7,918 nucleotides of DNA from Actinomycetota bacterium (GTDB lineage: Bacteria; Actinomycetota; Actinomycetes; Actinomycetales; Actinomycetaceae): the NCBI GenBank assembly GCA_019425105.1, contig JAHYYD010000041.1:4530-12447 (forward strand), given 5' to 3'. Below, one piece after another: positions 1 through 6,851 of this stretch (position 1 is its first letter; the number at the start of each line of letters is the position of its first letter). A program made the position numbers and the translations under genes. The notes under the pieces are model-generated. The model saw nothing but the letters and a program-made list of their open reading frames with translations, was not told the origin of the DNA and ran no database searches.

Positions 1-422
1 GCATGGTGGCCTTCCTGCTGGCAGCGTGGGGCCTGTGGGCCACGCGCGGCGGTCGCACCTCGTCGAACAAGTGGCTGAGCACCCTCGCCCTGGTTAACCT
101 GCCGCTACCGTTCGCGGCCGCTTCCTTCGGCTGGATCTTCACTGAGATGGGTCGTCAGCCGTGGGTTGTTGTCCCGAACCAGCAGGCGCTGGCAATGGCT
201 TCTGACCTGGGCTCCGTCAACATGCTGACCGAGACGGGTATTTCCCCCAACGTTCCGGCTGGCCAGATGCTCGCCACCGTCATCCTGTTCACCCTCCTGT
301 ACGGCGTCCTCGGCGTCATGTGGTACATCCTCATGAAGCGCTACGCCGTTGAGGGCATCCACTCGCCCAAGGCCCAGGCGGCTGAGGACGAAACTCCGAC
401 CGACCTGTCCTTCGGCTACTGA
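1..422 (+). CDS. cydA: Cytochrome bd ubiquinol oxidase subunit I, C-terminal part (partial, 5' end outside window)
   Basis: This is the last ~139 residues of the CydA subunit, the heme-bearing, quinol-oxidising half of cytochrome bd, which reduces O2 to water at the cytoplasmic membrane. The key visible motif is EMGRQPW at residues 48-54, counting the Met codon at position 3 as residue 1. In E. coli the matching Glu445 and Arg448 lie at the heme b595/d site, and both are conserved here. Two hydrophobic helices are visible (about residues 25-47 and 87-111), followed by a short charged cytoplasmic tail rich in Ala/Glu/Asp. The Met at position 3 is internal, because the family is roughly 450-520 residues long; the reading frame therefore enters from the left edge. 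The stop (420-422) lies 14 bases before cydB, so the two are almost certainly co-transcribed. Whether the long or short Q-loop form is present cannot be told, as that region is outside the window. Confidence 0.95.
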   Translation, partial: MVAFLLAAWGLWATRGGRTSSNKWLSTLALVNLPLPFAAASFGWIFTEMGRQPWVVVPNQQALAMASDLGSVNMLTETGISPNVPAGQMLATVILFTLLYGVLGVMWYILMKRYAVEGIHSPKAQAAEDETPTDLSFGY

Positions 423-436
423 GAGGAACACCGATC

Positions 437-1558
437 ATGACTCTGTCTATCCTGTGGTTCGTTCTCATCGCCGTTCTGTGGACGGTCTACCTGATCCTCG
501 AGGGCTTCGACTTCGGTGTCGGCATGCTCCTCCCCTTCGTCGCCAAGGGTGACCGTGAACGCACGCAGACCGTGCGCACGATCGGCCCTCACTGGGACGG
601 TAACGAGGTCTGGCTGCTCACCGCCGGTGGCGCCACCTTCGCAGCGTTCCCCGAGTGGTACGCGACCATGTTCTCGGGCATGTACCTCGCCCTGTTCCTG
701 ATCCTCGTGTGCCTTATCATCCGCGTCATGGCTATCGAGTGGCGCTCGAAGGTCGCCACCGAGAAGTGGCGCCACGCGTGGGACTGGGCACACACGATTA
801 GCGCCTGGCTCGTCCCGATCCTGCTCGGTGTTGCCTTCGCTAACTTCGTTCAGGGTATGCACATCGAGGTAATCGATGTTGCCACCGGTACCATCATCGA
901 CCCCACCCTGGTCGATCAGTCCCTGGCTGGCGCTACCCACCAGATGACCGGCGGGTTCTTCTCCCTGCTGACCCCGTACACGATCCTTGGCGGCTTGGCT
1001 GTGATGGCCGTGTGCCTGGCTCACGGTGCCCAGTTCCTGGCGCTGAAGACGACGGGCGAGGTTCGCGAGCGCGCCAACGCGATCGCCGCTCCCGCCACGA
1101 TTGCCGCGACCGTTCTTGCGGCCGCATGGCTGATCTGGGGCCAGTTCGCCTACACGACGAATGTTCTGGCGTGGATCCCGCTCGTGGTCGCCGCGCTGGC
1201 GATCATTGCTTCGACTGCCCTGTCGCAGGCGTCGCTGCGTCATGAAGGCTGGTCCTTCGCAGCGTCCGCCGTTGCTATTGCTGGCACGGTTGCATGGGTC
1301 TTCTCGTCAATGGCCCCTGCTGTCCAGAAGTCTTCGGTCAACCCGGCGTACTCGCTGACGATCGATCAGGCTTCGTCGACGACGGCGACGCTGACTGTCA
1401 TGACGATCGTCACGGTCTGCCTGCTGCCGATCGTTCTGGTCTACGTCTTCTGGTCCTACTGGATGTTCCGCGCTCGCGTGAGCGCGCAGGACGTTCAGAC
1501 TCAGACGGGTCTGCTCCTGAAGAAGGTGCGCGTCGGCGAGAACTTCCTCGCTGGCTGA
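437..1558 (+). CDS. cydB: Cytochrome bd ubiquinol oxidase subunit II
   Basis: A 373-residue polytopic membrane protein, close to the usual 340-380 of CydB, the partner of CydA in the bd quinol oxidase. The N-terminus carries the family motif EGFDFGVGML (22-31) and then GPHWDGNEVW (50-59). Asp54 corresponds to E. coli CydB Asp58, implicated in the proton path. FAAFPEWYATMFSG (68-81), the RSK motif (103-105), WDWAHT (115-120) and GVAFANFVQG (131-140) also match the family, as do HGAQFLALKTTGEV (196-209) and the C-terminal YWMFRARV (341-348). Several hydrophobic helices are visible between them. The ATG at 437 is preceded by a purine-rich GAGAGG (421-426), which overlaps the cydA stop codon and supports translation of a polycistronic cydAB message. 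The subunit binds no heme in characterised members and stabilises CydA. The basic tail after residue 350 (LLKKVRVGENFLAG at the end) is cytoplasmic by inference. A strong hairpin follows the stop. Confidence 0.96.
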   Translation: MTLSILWFVLIAVLWTVYLILEGFDFGVGMLLPFVAKGDRERTQTVRTIGPHWDGNEVWLLTAGGATFAAFPEWYATMFSGMYLALFLILVCLIIRVMAIEWRSKVATEKWRHAWDWAHTISAWLVPILLGVAFANFVQGMHIEVIDVATGTIIDPTLVDQSLAGATHQMTGGFFSLLTPYTILGGLAVMAVCLAHGAQFLALKTTGEVRERANAIAAPATIAATVLAAAWLIWGQFAYTTNVLAWIPLVVAALAIIASTALSQASLRHEGWSFAASAVAIAGTVAWVFSSMAPAVQKSSVNPAYSLTIDQASSTTATLTVMTIVTVCLLPIVLVYVFWSYWMFRARVSAQDVQTQTGLLLKKVRVGENFLAG

Positions 1559-1566
1559 CCTCCTCG

Positions 1567-1607
1567 CGAATGCGCCCGGTCCCTCACACAGGGGCCGGGC
1601 GCATTCG
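1567..1607 (+). terminator. Strong hairpin after cydB (terminator or processing/attenuation element)
   Basis: Starting nine bases after the cydB stop, bases 1567-1583 pair with 1591-1607 in a 17-bp stem (16 Watson-Crick pairs and one G-U) around the 7-base loop TCACACA. The stem is very G/C rich. No run of T follows (TGCACTTAAG comes next), as is common for actinobacterial hairpin terminators. It may end or attenuate the cydAB transcript before cydDC, or protect the 3' end of cydAB mRNA. Hairpin pairing is seen directly; function is inferred. Confidence 0.72.
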
Positions 1608-1637
1608 TGCACTTAAGCGGGGCGCGGCCGGGGACCT

Positions 1638-1675
1638 TTGGCCCATGACACGGCTTTTTCAGGCACAATAGATAC
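1638..1675 (+). promoter_or_regulatory. Possible promoter for a leaderless cydD transcript
   Basis: Downstream of the cydB hairpin the sequence becomes locally A/T richer. CACAAT (1664-1669) resembles a -10 box and ends six bases before the GTG start of cydD, the spacing expected if transcription starts at the start codon. TTGGCC (1638-1643) is a weak -35 candidate at a long spacing of 20 bases. No good Shine-Dalgarno sequence precedes the GTG (only AGG at 1661-1663, 12 bases away), which fits a leaderless start; leaderless mRNAs are common in actinobacteria. The boxes are poor matches to consensus, so this is a weak call. Confidence 0.25.
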
Positions 1676-3352
1676 GTGCGTCCCTTTGATCCTCGTTTGT
1701 TGCGTTATGCCCGCTCAGCCCGCGGTCCTATCGCCGTGACGGCACTGCTCGGAACGATCACAGCGTTGCTGGTGCTCGCCCAAGCACTGCTTATTTCTGC
1801 GACCCTTTCACCCGTCGCCTCAGGGAGCGCGTCCCTGCGCGATGTTCTCCCTGTCATCGGCGGTATCGCGGCCGTTTTCGCGTGTCGCGCTCTTGTCGTC
1901 GCGGCACGCGAGGCAGTCAGTACGCGCGCAGCGGCAGCGGCCGTCTGCGAACTGCGCGAACGTGTTGTGGATGCCAGCATCACACTCGGCCCACGCTGGA
2001 GAGCTACACACGGCGCGGAGACGACGACGCTGCTGTCAACGGGACTCGAAGACCTGCGCCCCTATTTCATCTCCTTCCTGCCCCAACTGGTTCTCGTCTG
2101 CACGGTGACACCGGCAGCTCTCGCCGTGATTCTTCTGCTCGACTTCTGGTCGGCGCTGATCGCACTCATCGTCATCCCGTTGATTCCCATCTTCATGATT
2201 CTTATCGGGCGTTTCACGCAGGCAGCTTCGGAGGACAAGCTCGCCTCGATGAAGCGCCTCACAGCCCAGCTCCTTGACCTCATGTCCGGCCTGCCGACGC
2301 TGCGGGCCCTCGGACGAGAAAAGGCCCCGCGCACCCATCTGAGGGCTCTTGGAGCCGCAAACACGAAGGCCACGATGGCCACGCTGCGGGTCGCGTTCCT
2401 CTCCGGAGGTGTTCTCGAATTCCTCACGACTCTGTCGGTGGCTCTCGTCGCCGTCGAGGTCGGTATGCGTCTGGTGTTTGGCAACATCTCGCTGTTCCAC
2501 GGTCTGGCCGTCATTATGCTCGCGCCCGAGGTCTTTGAGCCGCTGCGCCAGGTGGGCGCGCAGTTCCACGCGTCCGCGAACGGTGTCACGGCCTCGCGTG
2601 CCGCATTCGACATTATCGAGGAGGCCGCAGCTGTCGATTCCCCTGGTACCGCCGCGTGCCCCGATATGTCACACACTGAGATCGTCCTTGACGGCGTCGG
2701 CGTCCGAGCGCGCGGAGCGTGGGCCCCAACACCAACGAGCGGGGTCATCCGCCCCGGTTCCGTGACGGCTCTGTCGGGACCCTCGGGCGCGGGCAAATCG
2801 ACAATCGTCGCCTGCCTCCTGGCTGACATGACGCCTGATACGGGCCGCATCCTCCTGCGTCCGTCGCCCTCGTCACTCACACACGATGAGAGTGCCCTCA
2901 CAGACATTTCTCCTTCCACGTGGCGTCAGCAGATCTCCTGGGTGCCTCAATCCCCCACCCTCGTGCCTGGGACGATTCTGGACAATATGGGCGGGCTTTC
3001 CCTCCAGGAACTGAACACCGCAGCAGCTGCGACGGGTTTCGATACCGTCCTCGCCGCCACCCCCGATGGTTGGGACACCGCGATCGGGTCGGGCGGCGTT
3101 GGTCTGTCCGTCGGTCAGCGCCAGCGCCTGGCACTCACGCGCGCACTGGCTGCTCGCTCTCAGGTCGTCATCCTTGATGAGCCGACCGCACATCTCGATG
3201 CCCTCAGCGAGGAGACAGTCGTACGTGCCATTGACGCCATGCGCGAGGAAGGGCGTACCGTCATCGTTATTGCTCACCGAGCGGCGATGATGGAAGCCGC
3301 CGATGTCGTCATCGACGTCCGATCCGCCGCGAACGAGGAGGCCCGCGCATGA
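1676..3352 (+). CDS. cydD: Thiol reductant ABC exporter subunit CydD (fused membrane and ATPase domains)
   Basis: A 558-residue half-transporter: an exporter-type membrane domain (about residues 15-310, roughly six hydrophobic segments) followed by an ABC ATPase domain (about 333-550). With CydC it forms a heterodimer in the cytoplasmic membrane; in E. coli the pair exports cysteine and glutathione and binds heme, and it is needed for cytochrome bd assembly. Visible ATPase motifs are Walker A GPSGAGKST (368-376), Q-loop Gln425 in WVPQSP, signature LSVGQ (477-481), Walker B VVILDE (497-502) with catalytic Glu502, D-loop HLDAL, and H-loop His534. LSVGQ instead of LSGGQ is also seen in E. coli CydD and helps tell CydD from CydC. 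The intracellular motif GLPTLRALGRE (205-215) is typical of the exporter fold. The GTG start gives the family N-terminus DPRLLRYARSARG but has no clear ribosome site. It overlaps cydC by ATGA. The other candidate, a generic lipid/peptide exporter, is made unlikely by the cydAB context. Confidence 0.93.
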   Translation: MRPFDPRLLRYARSARGPIAVTALLGTITALLVLAQALLISATLSPVASGSASLRDVLPVIGGIAAVFACRALVVAAREAVSTRAAAAAVCELRERVVDASITLGPRWRATHGAETTTLLSTGLEDLRPYFISFLPQLVLVCTVTPAALAVILLLDFWSALIALIVIPLIPIFMILIGRFTQAASEDKLASMKRLTAQLLDLMSGLPTLRALGREKAPRTHLRALGAANTKATMATLRVAFLSGGVLEFLTTLSVALVAVEVGMRLVFGNISLFHGLAVIMLAPEVFEPLRQVGAQFHASANGVTASRAAFDIIEEAAAVDSPGTAACPDMSHTEIVLDGVGVRARGAWAPTPTSGVIRPGSVTALSGPSGAGKSTIVACLLADMTPDTGRILLRPSPSSLTHDESALTDISPSTWRQQISWVPQSPTLVPGTILDNMGGLSLQELNTAAAATGFDTVLAATPDGWDTAIGSGGVGLSVGQRQRLALTRALAARSQVVILDEPTAHLDALSEETVVRAIDAMREEGRTVIVIAHRAAMMEAADVVIDVRSAANEEARA

Positions 3353-5103
3353 CACTCTTCCTGACCCGCTCTGAGTCAACCGCCCTGCGTCGCTGCATTT
3401 CCATGCTCCAGGTGTCTCGCTCCGGTTTCGCGCTCTCACTCCTCCTCGGTGTGGGCGCGCTAGGTTCGGCCATCGCACTGGGTGGAACCGCTGCGTGGTT
3501 GATCGCGCGCGCCTCCCAGCAGCCGCCCGTCATGTATTTGACCGTCGCGGCGACAGCTGTCCGCCTGTTTGGCATCTCGCGTGCCCTTGCCCGCTACCTC
3601 TCGCGCCTCGCCTCGCATCGTGTCGCATTGGCGGGCATGGACTCTTTGCGTGGCAACCTCTACGACCGGCTCTGCGAGGCTCCGAGGGCGACGCTGACCT
3701 CGCTGCGTCGAGGAGACCTCATGACGCGCGCCGGAGCGGACGTTGACGAGGTCGGAAATGTCGTCGTTAAAACCCTCCTGCCGTCACTCGTCGCCCTCAT
3801 CGTCGGAGTTGGTACGGTCGGCGTCGTCACGGTTATCTCTCCGGCCGCGGGAGCGATCCTAGCCTGCGCGCTCATCGTCTCTGGCATCGTGGCACCCGCA
3901 CTTATCGCGCGCTCGGTTCGACTCGCTGAAACACAGGGGTCGCAGGCCCGCACCGATATCGCGGCAACGACACTCGCCGTGTTGGAAGGCGCCACGGAGC
4001 TGTCTGTCGCGGGCACACTCAACCACGCCAAGAGTTCACTCGCGCGCTCCGAAACGCGCCTGTCCACCGCCCTCGCCCACTCGGCCAGGCTCTCCGCGCT
4101 AGCCCGAGGCCTCGACGTGTGTGCGATGGGCGCAGCCGTCATCGGTGCCCTCCTCATCGGGATTCCGCAGACCACGTCGGGCACGCTCGCTCAGGTACTC
4201 CTCGCGGTCATCGTCCTCATTCCGCTCTCATCTTTCGAGGGGGTCGCCGAGCTTGCCCCCGCCGCTGCGCAGTTGGTGCGAAGCGCCCAGGCTGCGACCC
4301 GCATCTGCGCCCTCCTGGACGACGAGGTGCCCACCAAGCCCCACACAATTCCGGAAGGCCCCACCGTGATCGAGGCACGCGACCTGGCGATCGGTTGGCC
4401 AGGCGGGCCGACCCTGGCGACCGGCATCTCTCTGACACTGCGCCCCGGTTCCTCGCTCGCCGTCGTGGGTGCCTCCGGCATCGGAAAGACGACGCTGCTG
4501 GCGACCCTCACGGGCGTCATCCCACCCAAGTCGGGCGCAGCTCTCATCAACGGCGTACCAGCCTGGGGAGCAGACCGTGACCAGCTCACCGCACACATCA
4601 CGATGACGGCCGAGGATGCCCATGTCTTCGCGACCACCATCTACGAGAACCTCCGCGTGGCGCGTGCCTCGCTGACCCGAGACGAGGCCTCGGACCTGCT
4701 CACGCGGGCAGGCCTGGACGAGTGGATCGAATCCCTCCCCGAGGGGATCGACACGGTCATCGGTTCCGGGGGAACGACCGTATCGGGAGGCGAGCGTCGT
4801 CGACTCCTCATGGCTCGCGCCCTTGCGGCTCCCGCTCCTATCCTGGCGATCGATGAGGCATCCGAACACCTCGACGCCGCCACCGCGGACCGCCTCATGG
4901 AAACGCTCCTCACTCCGTCCGCTGACCGCGCTACCCTGGTCGTCACGCACCGACTCAGCGCTCTCGACCAAGCCGACCATGTCCTCGTCTTGGCTGCCGA
5001 CGAACCGGGCGGGTGTGCTCACGTCGCAGCACAGGGCACACATGAGGACGCCACACGCACTCTCCCCGCCTACCAGTGGGCTCTCGAGCAGGAGGAACAA
5101 TGA
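3349..5103 (+). CDS. cydC: Thiol reductant ABC exporter subunit CydC
   Basis: A 584-residue half-transporter, the partner of CydD. The membrane domain spans about residues 25-310 (hydrophobic stretches near 27-50, 60-80, 141-187 and 255-300) and includes the CydC-like stretch RLFGISRALARYLSRLASH (72-90). The ATPase domain runs from about 338 to 560, with Walker A GASGIGKTT (374-382), signature VSGGE (478-482), Walker B ILAIDE (498-503) with catalytic Glu503, and H-loop His534. The Q-loop position reads TAEDAHVF (420-427), so the usual Gln is replaced by Glu422. The D-loop region is SEHLD (505-509). The start ATG at 3349 overlaps the cydD stop (ATGA) and is preceded by GAGGAGG (3335-3341), seven bases away, which indicates translational coupling and equal production of the two halves. 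The 3' end overlaps the following kinase gene in the same ATGA fashion. The last ~25 residues (from about GTHEDATRTLP) are a normal tail for this family. Confidence 0.93.
   Translation: MTLFLTRSESTALRRCISMLQVSRSGFALSLLLGVGALGSAIALGGTAAWLIARASQQPPVMYLTVAATAVRLFGISRALARYLSRLASHRVALAGMDSLRGNLYDRLCEAPRATLTSLRRGDLMTRAGADVDEVGNVVVKTLLPSLVALIVGVGTVGVVTVISPAAGAILACALIVSGIVAPALIARSVRLAETQGSQARTDIAATTLAVLEGATELSVAGTLNHAKSSLARSETRLSTALAHSARLSALARGLDVCAMGAAVIGALLIGIPQTTSGTLAQVLLAVIVLIPLSSFEGVAELAPAAAQLVRSAQAATRICALLDDEVPTKPHTIPEGPTVIEARDLAIGWPGGPTLATGISLTLRPGSSLAVVGASGIGKTTLLATLTGVIPPKSGAALINGVPAWGADRDQLTAHITMTAEDAHVFATTIYENLRVARASLTRDEASDLLTRAGLDEWIESLPEGIDTVIGSGGTTVSGGERRRLLMARALAAPAPILAIDEASEHLDAATADRLMETLLTPSADRATLVVTHRLSALDQADHVLVLAADEPGGCAHVAAQGTHEDATRTLPAYQWALEQEEQ
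5090..5095 (+). promoter_or_regulatory. Ribosome binding site that fixes the kinase start
   Basis: A perfect AGGAGG lies inside the end of cydC, four bases before the ATG at 5100. It favours ATG 5100 over the in-frame GTG at 5076, which would add eight residues (GSRAGGT-like) read from within cydC and lacks such a site. Confidence 0.8.
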
Positions 5104-6746
5104 GCCACGAACGCACAGAATTCACGCTTGTCCAGGCGGCGCTCGACCTGACGAGCTCACTCGACCTGAAGTCGGGACTGCAGAACTTCGTTGATCAGGC
5201 CTGCGCGCTGACCTCGTCACCGCACGCCACGATGTGCGTGCTCGACACCTGGGGCGCCACCACCCTGCGCCTGGAGCACCACGACTCCTACCCTGCCCCG
5301 CCCGTGCCCGAGTCACTGCCGACTGTCATCCCCGTCAACACACCGCTCCTCGTCAACTCCCCGCAGGACGCGCCCGACATTGATCTGCCCGCCTCCACCC
5401 CGCCCTTCCTCGGGGTCTCCGTCCTCGTGCACGAACAGGTCTACGGGCGCCTCTACCTGATGGGAAAGCCCGGCTGCTATACGGACGAGGACGCGGCCGT
5501 GGTCGCGGCCCTGGCCCCCGCCGCCGGCATCGCCGTCGAAAACGCGAACCTCTATGCGGACTCCAAGCGCACCGCCCGATGGATTAGCGCCTCCCAGTCC
5601 CTGACAACGACGATGCTGGAGGGCGCCGATGAGGAGGAAGCCCTCGAACTCATAGCCAAGACCGTGCGCGAAGTTTCCCACGCAGACACCGCGATCATCG
5701 TCCTGCAGTCCGTCGGTGACACGTGGGCCGCAGAAATCGTCGACGGCAAGAACGCCTCCAACCTGCTGGGTCTCGTTTTCCCGCCCGAAGGGCGCGCCAT
5801 GAGCGTGTTGCACGAGGGCACCGGCATGATCGTCGACTCGATGTCACGCGCACAGACGATGCGTGTCCCTGAACTGGCCGCCTTCGGGTCCGCGCTCTAC
5901 GCTCCCCTGCGCTCCCGCGGTGTCTCCTCCGGCGTTCTCATTCTCCTGCGACAAATTGGTGCCCCCGAGTTCGACGCTTCAGAGCTATCCCTCGCGGAAT
6001 CCTTGGCGTCTCAGGCCACCCTTGCGCTCGAACTAGCCTCCGCTCGCCACGCACAGGACGTGGCAGCGCTGCTCGACGAGCGTGACCGCATCGGGCGCGA
6101 CCTGCACGATTTCGCGATCCAGCAGCTCTTTGCGACCGGCATGGCGCTGGACGCAGCGAAGCAGAAAGTTGCAGCGGGGCAGGCCGATCCCTCATCCATT
6201 GAGGCGCTTATCGATTCGTCCCTCGCTTCCATTGACGAGGCTGTCCGCCAGATCCGCACCATCGTGCACAATCTGCGCGAGCGCGACAAGGCGGTCGGCC
6301 TCGTCGAGCGTATTCGCCGCGAGTCCTCACTGACCCGTTCCGCGCTGGGTTTTGCTCCCTCACTCGTCATCACGCTCGACGGGCGCGCCATCAACTCAGA
6401 CTTGGATAACGAGCTCGTTGTCATTGATGAGTTCGATGGGCGCGTCGATCCCGACCTCTCCGACGACGTCGTGGCGATCGTACGCGAAGGCCTATCCAAT
6501 ATCGCCCGTCATGCACACGCGACCGCGGCGACCGTGTGCGTCGATGTCTCGGGACAAGGAAAGACCGGACGCGTGCGAATCACGATCAACGACGACGGAC
6601 GCGGCATCGACCCCTCGCGTACCCGAAACTCCGGCTTGGCGAACATGGCGGAACGTGCACGACGCCACCACGGCAGCTTCGACGCGGACAGCGGCGACGG
6701 CGGTGTCGGCACGCAGATCCGTTGGATCGCCCCGCTCGAGGGCTAA
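5100..6746 (+). CDS. Cytosolic GAF-GAF sensor histidine kinase, NarL/DevS type, coupled to cydC
   Basis: A 548-residue protein with no membrane segment. It has GAF domain 1 (about 21-150), GAF domain 2 (about 176-315), a short coiled linker, a HisKA_3 dimerisation/phosphoacceptor segment with ERDRIGRDLHDFAIQQLF (327-344; His336 the likely phosphorylated residue), and a GHKL ATPase domain with N-box REGLSNIARHA (462-472; Asn467), G1 DDGRGID (498-504) and G2 GLANMAERA (512-520). The order and motifs match the DevS/DosT group of actinobacterial kinases, whose partners are LuxR-type (NarL) response regulators. In DevS/DosT the first GAF binds heme through a histidine just before an FLGV motif; here that stretch is DLPASTPPFLGV (95-106) with no histidine, so canonical heme sensing looks unlikely. 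Cys35, Cys46 and Cys126 lie in GAF 1 and could matter for redox, which is a guess. Residues 426-460 form an unusual insertion before the N-box. The gene overlaps cydC by ATGA, so it is probably made with the cyd operon. No response regulator gene is in the window. Confidence 0.9.
   Translation: MSHERTEFTLVQAALDLTSSLDLKSGLQNFVDQACALTSSPHATMCVLDTWGATTLRLEHHDSYPAPPVPESLPTVIPVNTPLLVNSPQDAPDIDLPASTPPFLGVSVLVHEQVYGRLYLMGKPGCYTDEDAAVVAALAPAAGIAVENANLYADSKRTARWISASQSLTTTMLEGADEEEALELIAKTVREVSHADTAIIVLQSVGDTWAAEIVDGKNASNLLGLVFPPEGRAMSVLHEGTGMIVDSMSRAQTMRVPELAAFGSALYAPLRSRGVSSGVLILLRQIGAPEFDASELSLAESLASQATLALELASARHAQDVAALLDERDRIGRDLHDFAIQQLFATGMALDAAKQKVAAGQADPSSIEALIDSSLASIDEAVRQIRTIVHNLRERDKAVGLVERIRRESSLTRSALGFAPSLVITLDGRAINSDLDNELVVIDEFDGRVDPDLSDDVVAIVREGLSNIARHAHATAATVCVDVSGQGKTGRVRITINDDGRGIDPSRTRNSGLANMAERARRHHGSFDADSGDGGVGTQIRWIAPLEG
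6375..6479 (+). repeat. Imperfect internal repeat in the kinase ATPase-domain linker
   Basis: Residues 426-442 (LDGRAINSDLDNELVVI) and 445-460 (FDGRVDPDLSDDVVAI) can be aligned with one gap, sharing DGR, DL, an acidic pair and a hydrophobic end. At DNA level GGGCGCG is shared after GAC/GAT. This makes the region before the N-box longer than in M. tuberculosis DevS as I recall it. It may be a diverged short duplication or only chance similarity between two acidic strands; divergence is high, so it is not a recent event. Confidence 0.4.
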
Positions 6747-6768
6747 GGTCACAGAGCCGCAGAGACGA

Positions 6769-6809
6769 CGGTGGGGGTGGATGTTCCGATTGGAACTCCA
6801 CCCCCACCG
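6769..6809. terminator. Bidirectional hairpin terminator between convergent genes
   Basis: Bases 6769-6781 pair perfectly with 6797-6809 (13 bp, mostly G/C). Inside, 6783-6787 pairs with 6792-6796 around a GATT loop, with a single bulged T at 6782. The total is 18 bp of stem. It lies 22 bases after the kinase stop and 42 bases after the stop of the minus-strand gene, exactly where a shared terminator is expected. There is no T tract on either side, as is usual in high-GC actinobacteria. The remaining bases of the 105-base gap show nothing else. Confidence 0.85.
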
Positions 6810-6851
6810 CATGCGGGCGAGAGACACTATCTCCGGTCCTTCAGCTGAGTA

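Noticed and set aside
416..1243. Long open frame on the minus strand opposite cydB (275 codons)
   Set aside because: It is a shadow of cydB: composition is driven by the opposite strand's codon pattern, with low-complexity charged residues and no family motif, while the + strand reads a full CydB.
1294..1671. Plus-strand frame overlapping the end of cydB and running through the hairpin
   Set aside because: It starts within cydB in another frame, has no ribosome site, and its tail is only the translated hairpin region.
2062..2919. Minus-strand frame of 285 codons opposite cydD
   Set aside because: Arg/Ser/Ala-rich shadow of the CydD reading frame with no recognisable domain or ribosome site.
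5076..5099. GTG at 5076 as the start of the kinase
   Set aside because: The ATG at 5100 has a perfect AGGAGG four bases upstream and gives the ATGA overlap also used between cydD and cydC.
4228..5100. Minus-strand frame of 290 codons opposite cydC
   Set aside because: Gly/Arg/Asp-rich shadow; CydC motifs on the + strand explain the whole stretch.
6747..6851. Small gene or response-regulator remnant between the kinase and the surface protein
   Set aside because: Only 105 bases, most of them in the terminator hairpin; no start with a ribosome site and no recognisable peptide.
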